Shown piece by piece: positions 5,896-6,273 of a DNA stretch of 6,273 bases. Location: positions 1 through 6,273 of the forward strand of contig CBIHNR010000260.1 in the NCBI GenBank assembly GCA_966211215.1, given 5' to 3'. How positions within the stretch are numbered: position 1 is the stretch's first letter; every line of letters starts with the position of its first letter. A model generated the notes under the pieces. The model was not told the DNA's origin. It made no database searches and was given only the letters and a program-made list of their open reading frames with translations. Source of the DNA: Desertivirga sp966211215 (GTDB lineage: Bacteria > Bacteroidota > Bacteroidia > Sphingobacteriales > Sphingobacteriaceae). The translations under genes and the position numbers were made by a program.

Positions 5896-6273
5896 TTAAA
5901 AATAAAACAATAGTCCTAACTGGGGAGAGAAAAAGTCTGCTCCGATGGAGAAGTGATTGGTATCAACAACTGTATCCCCGTCATTATCTTCCTCTTTATA
6001 ATTACTAAATTCTATACCCGTAAAGCTGAGCTCGATACCGAATTTTTTGGTTGGGAAAAATGAGAATCCGGGAGATAATGATACTCCAATGCTTGTGGAT
6101 TCGCCTATATCGTCTCCGTCAGCGTTTTCGAAATTCCCAAATTGTAAAGGAACTGCCAACTGGCCAAAAATCTTAAACTGCTCACTACCTAAGGATTTGT
6201 AAAGCCTTCCAAATGGCATAACGCTAAAATAGCTTTCTTTTGCACCGCTTGGTGCTTTATGATAAGAATAACC
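5896..6273 (-). CDS. Outer membrane beta-barrel protein, N-terminus cut by window edge
   Basis: The frame is open from the stop at 5898-5896 to the right edge, giving the last 125 residues. An internal Met at residue 19 (6219) is not the real start: the residues before it (GYSYHK...ESYFSV) continue the same strand pattern. Alternating strands such as ESYFSVMPFGRLYKSL (13-28), FKIFGQLAVPLQFG (33-46), SIGVSLSPGFSFFP (61-74), KFGIELSFTGIEFS (77-90) and HFSIGADFFSPQLGLLFYF (107-125), with short turns and a terminal Phe, indicate an outer membrane barrel. Two acidic segments lie in probable extracellular loops, at 49-58 and 93-104; the second, DNDGDTVVD (96-104), resembles a calcium-binding loop. 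The fold is similar in kind to the neighbouring barrel but the two proteins are not close in sequence. It ends in its own terminator. Function is unknown; the signal peptide is outside the window. Confidence 0.85.
   Translation of the reverse strand, partial: GYSYHKAPSGAKESYFSVMPFGRLYKSLGSEQFKIFGQLAVPLQFGNFENADGDDIGESTSIGVSLSPGFSFFPTKKFGIELSFTGIEFSNYKEEDNDGDTVVDTNHFSIGADFFSPQLGLLFYF

Noticed and set aside
1..6273. A new defence, mobile or biosynthetic system
   Set aside because: No transposase, integrase, nuclease, toxin, tRNA, CRISPR repeat or biosynthetic enzyme is present; every gene is either a known family or a small envelope protein with its own signals.

Overview
The window looks like ordinary chromosome of a member of the Bacteroidota, most likely of the Sphingobacteriaceae (Pedobacter/Mucilaginibacter-like). 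The evidence is the gldF-gldG pair, DUF4397-type SusD-era-style lipoproteins with an SSC lipobox, small outer membrane beta-barrels ending in Phe, exact or near matches to the Bacteroidota promoter (-33 TTG, -7 TAnnTTTG), and the absence of Shine-Dalgarno sequences before the start codons. The genus is an inference.

All seven genes lie on the minus strand, so transcription runs from high to low coordinates. From the right edge they are: an outer membrane beta-barrel gene cut by the edge (5896-6273) with its own terminator; a complete small beta-barrel gene (5211-5723) with the clearest promoter in the window and its own terminator; gldF and gldG (4972-2571), translationally coupled by a 7-base overlap; a 170-base gap with a perfect 9-base DnaA box inside a bulged hairpin; dnaN, the DNA polymerase III sliding clamp (2400-1276); and two neighbouring DUF4397-like lipoprotein genes (1175-513 and 391 to the left edge) separated by a strong terminator. 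The leftmost gene is cut by the edge.

Functionally this is a mix. GldF and GldG are the membrane and periplasmic parts of an ABC transporter associated with gliding; its ATPase (GldA) is not here. DnaN is the replication clamp. The other four genes encode envelope proteins, each apparently transcribed alone. I found no mobile element, CRISPR array, RNA gene or defence system, and no evidence of a new multi-gene system. The items most worth a second look are the DnaA box and hairpin upstream of dnaN, the duplicated DUF4397 lipoproteins, a calcium-loop-like acidic segment in the right-edge barrel protein, and an inverted repeat flanking the barrel-gene promoter.
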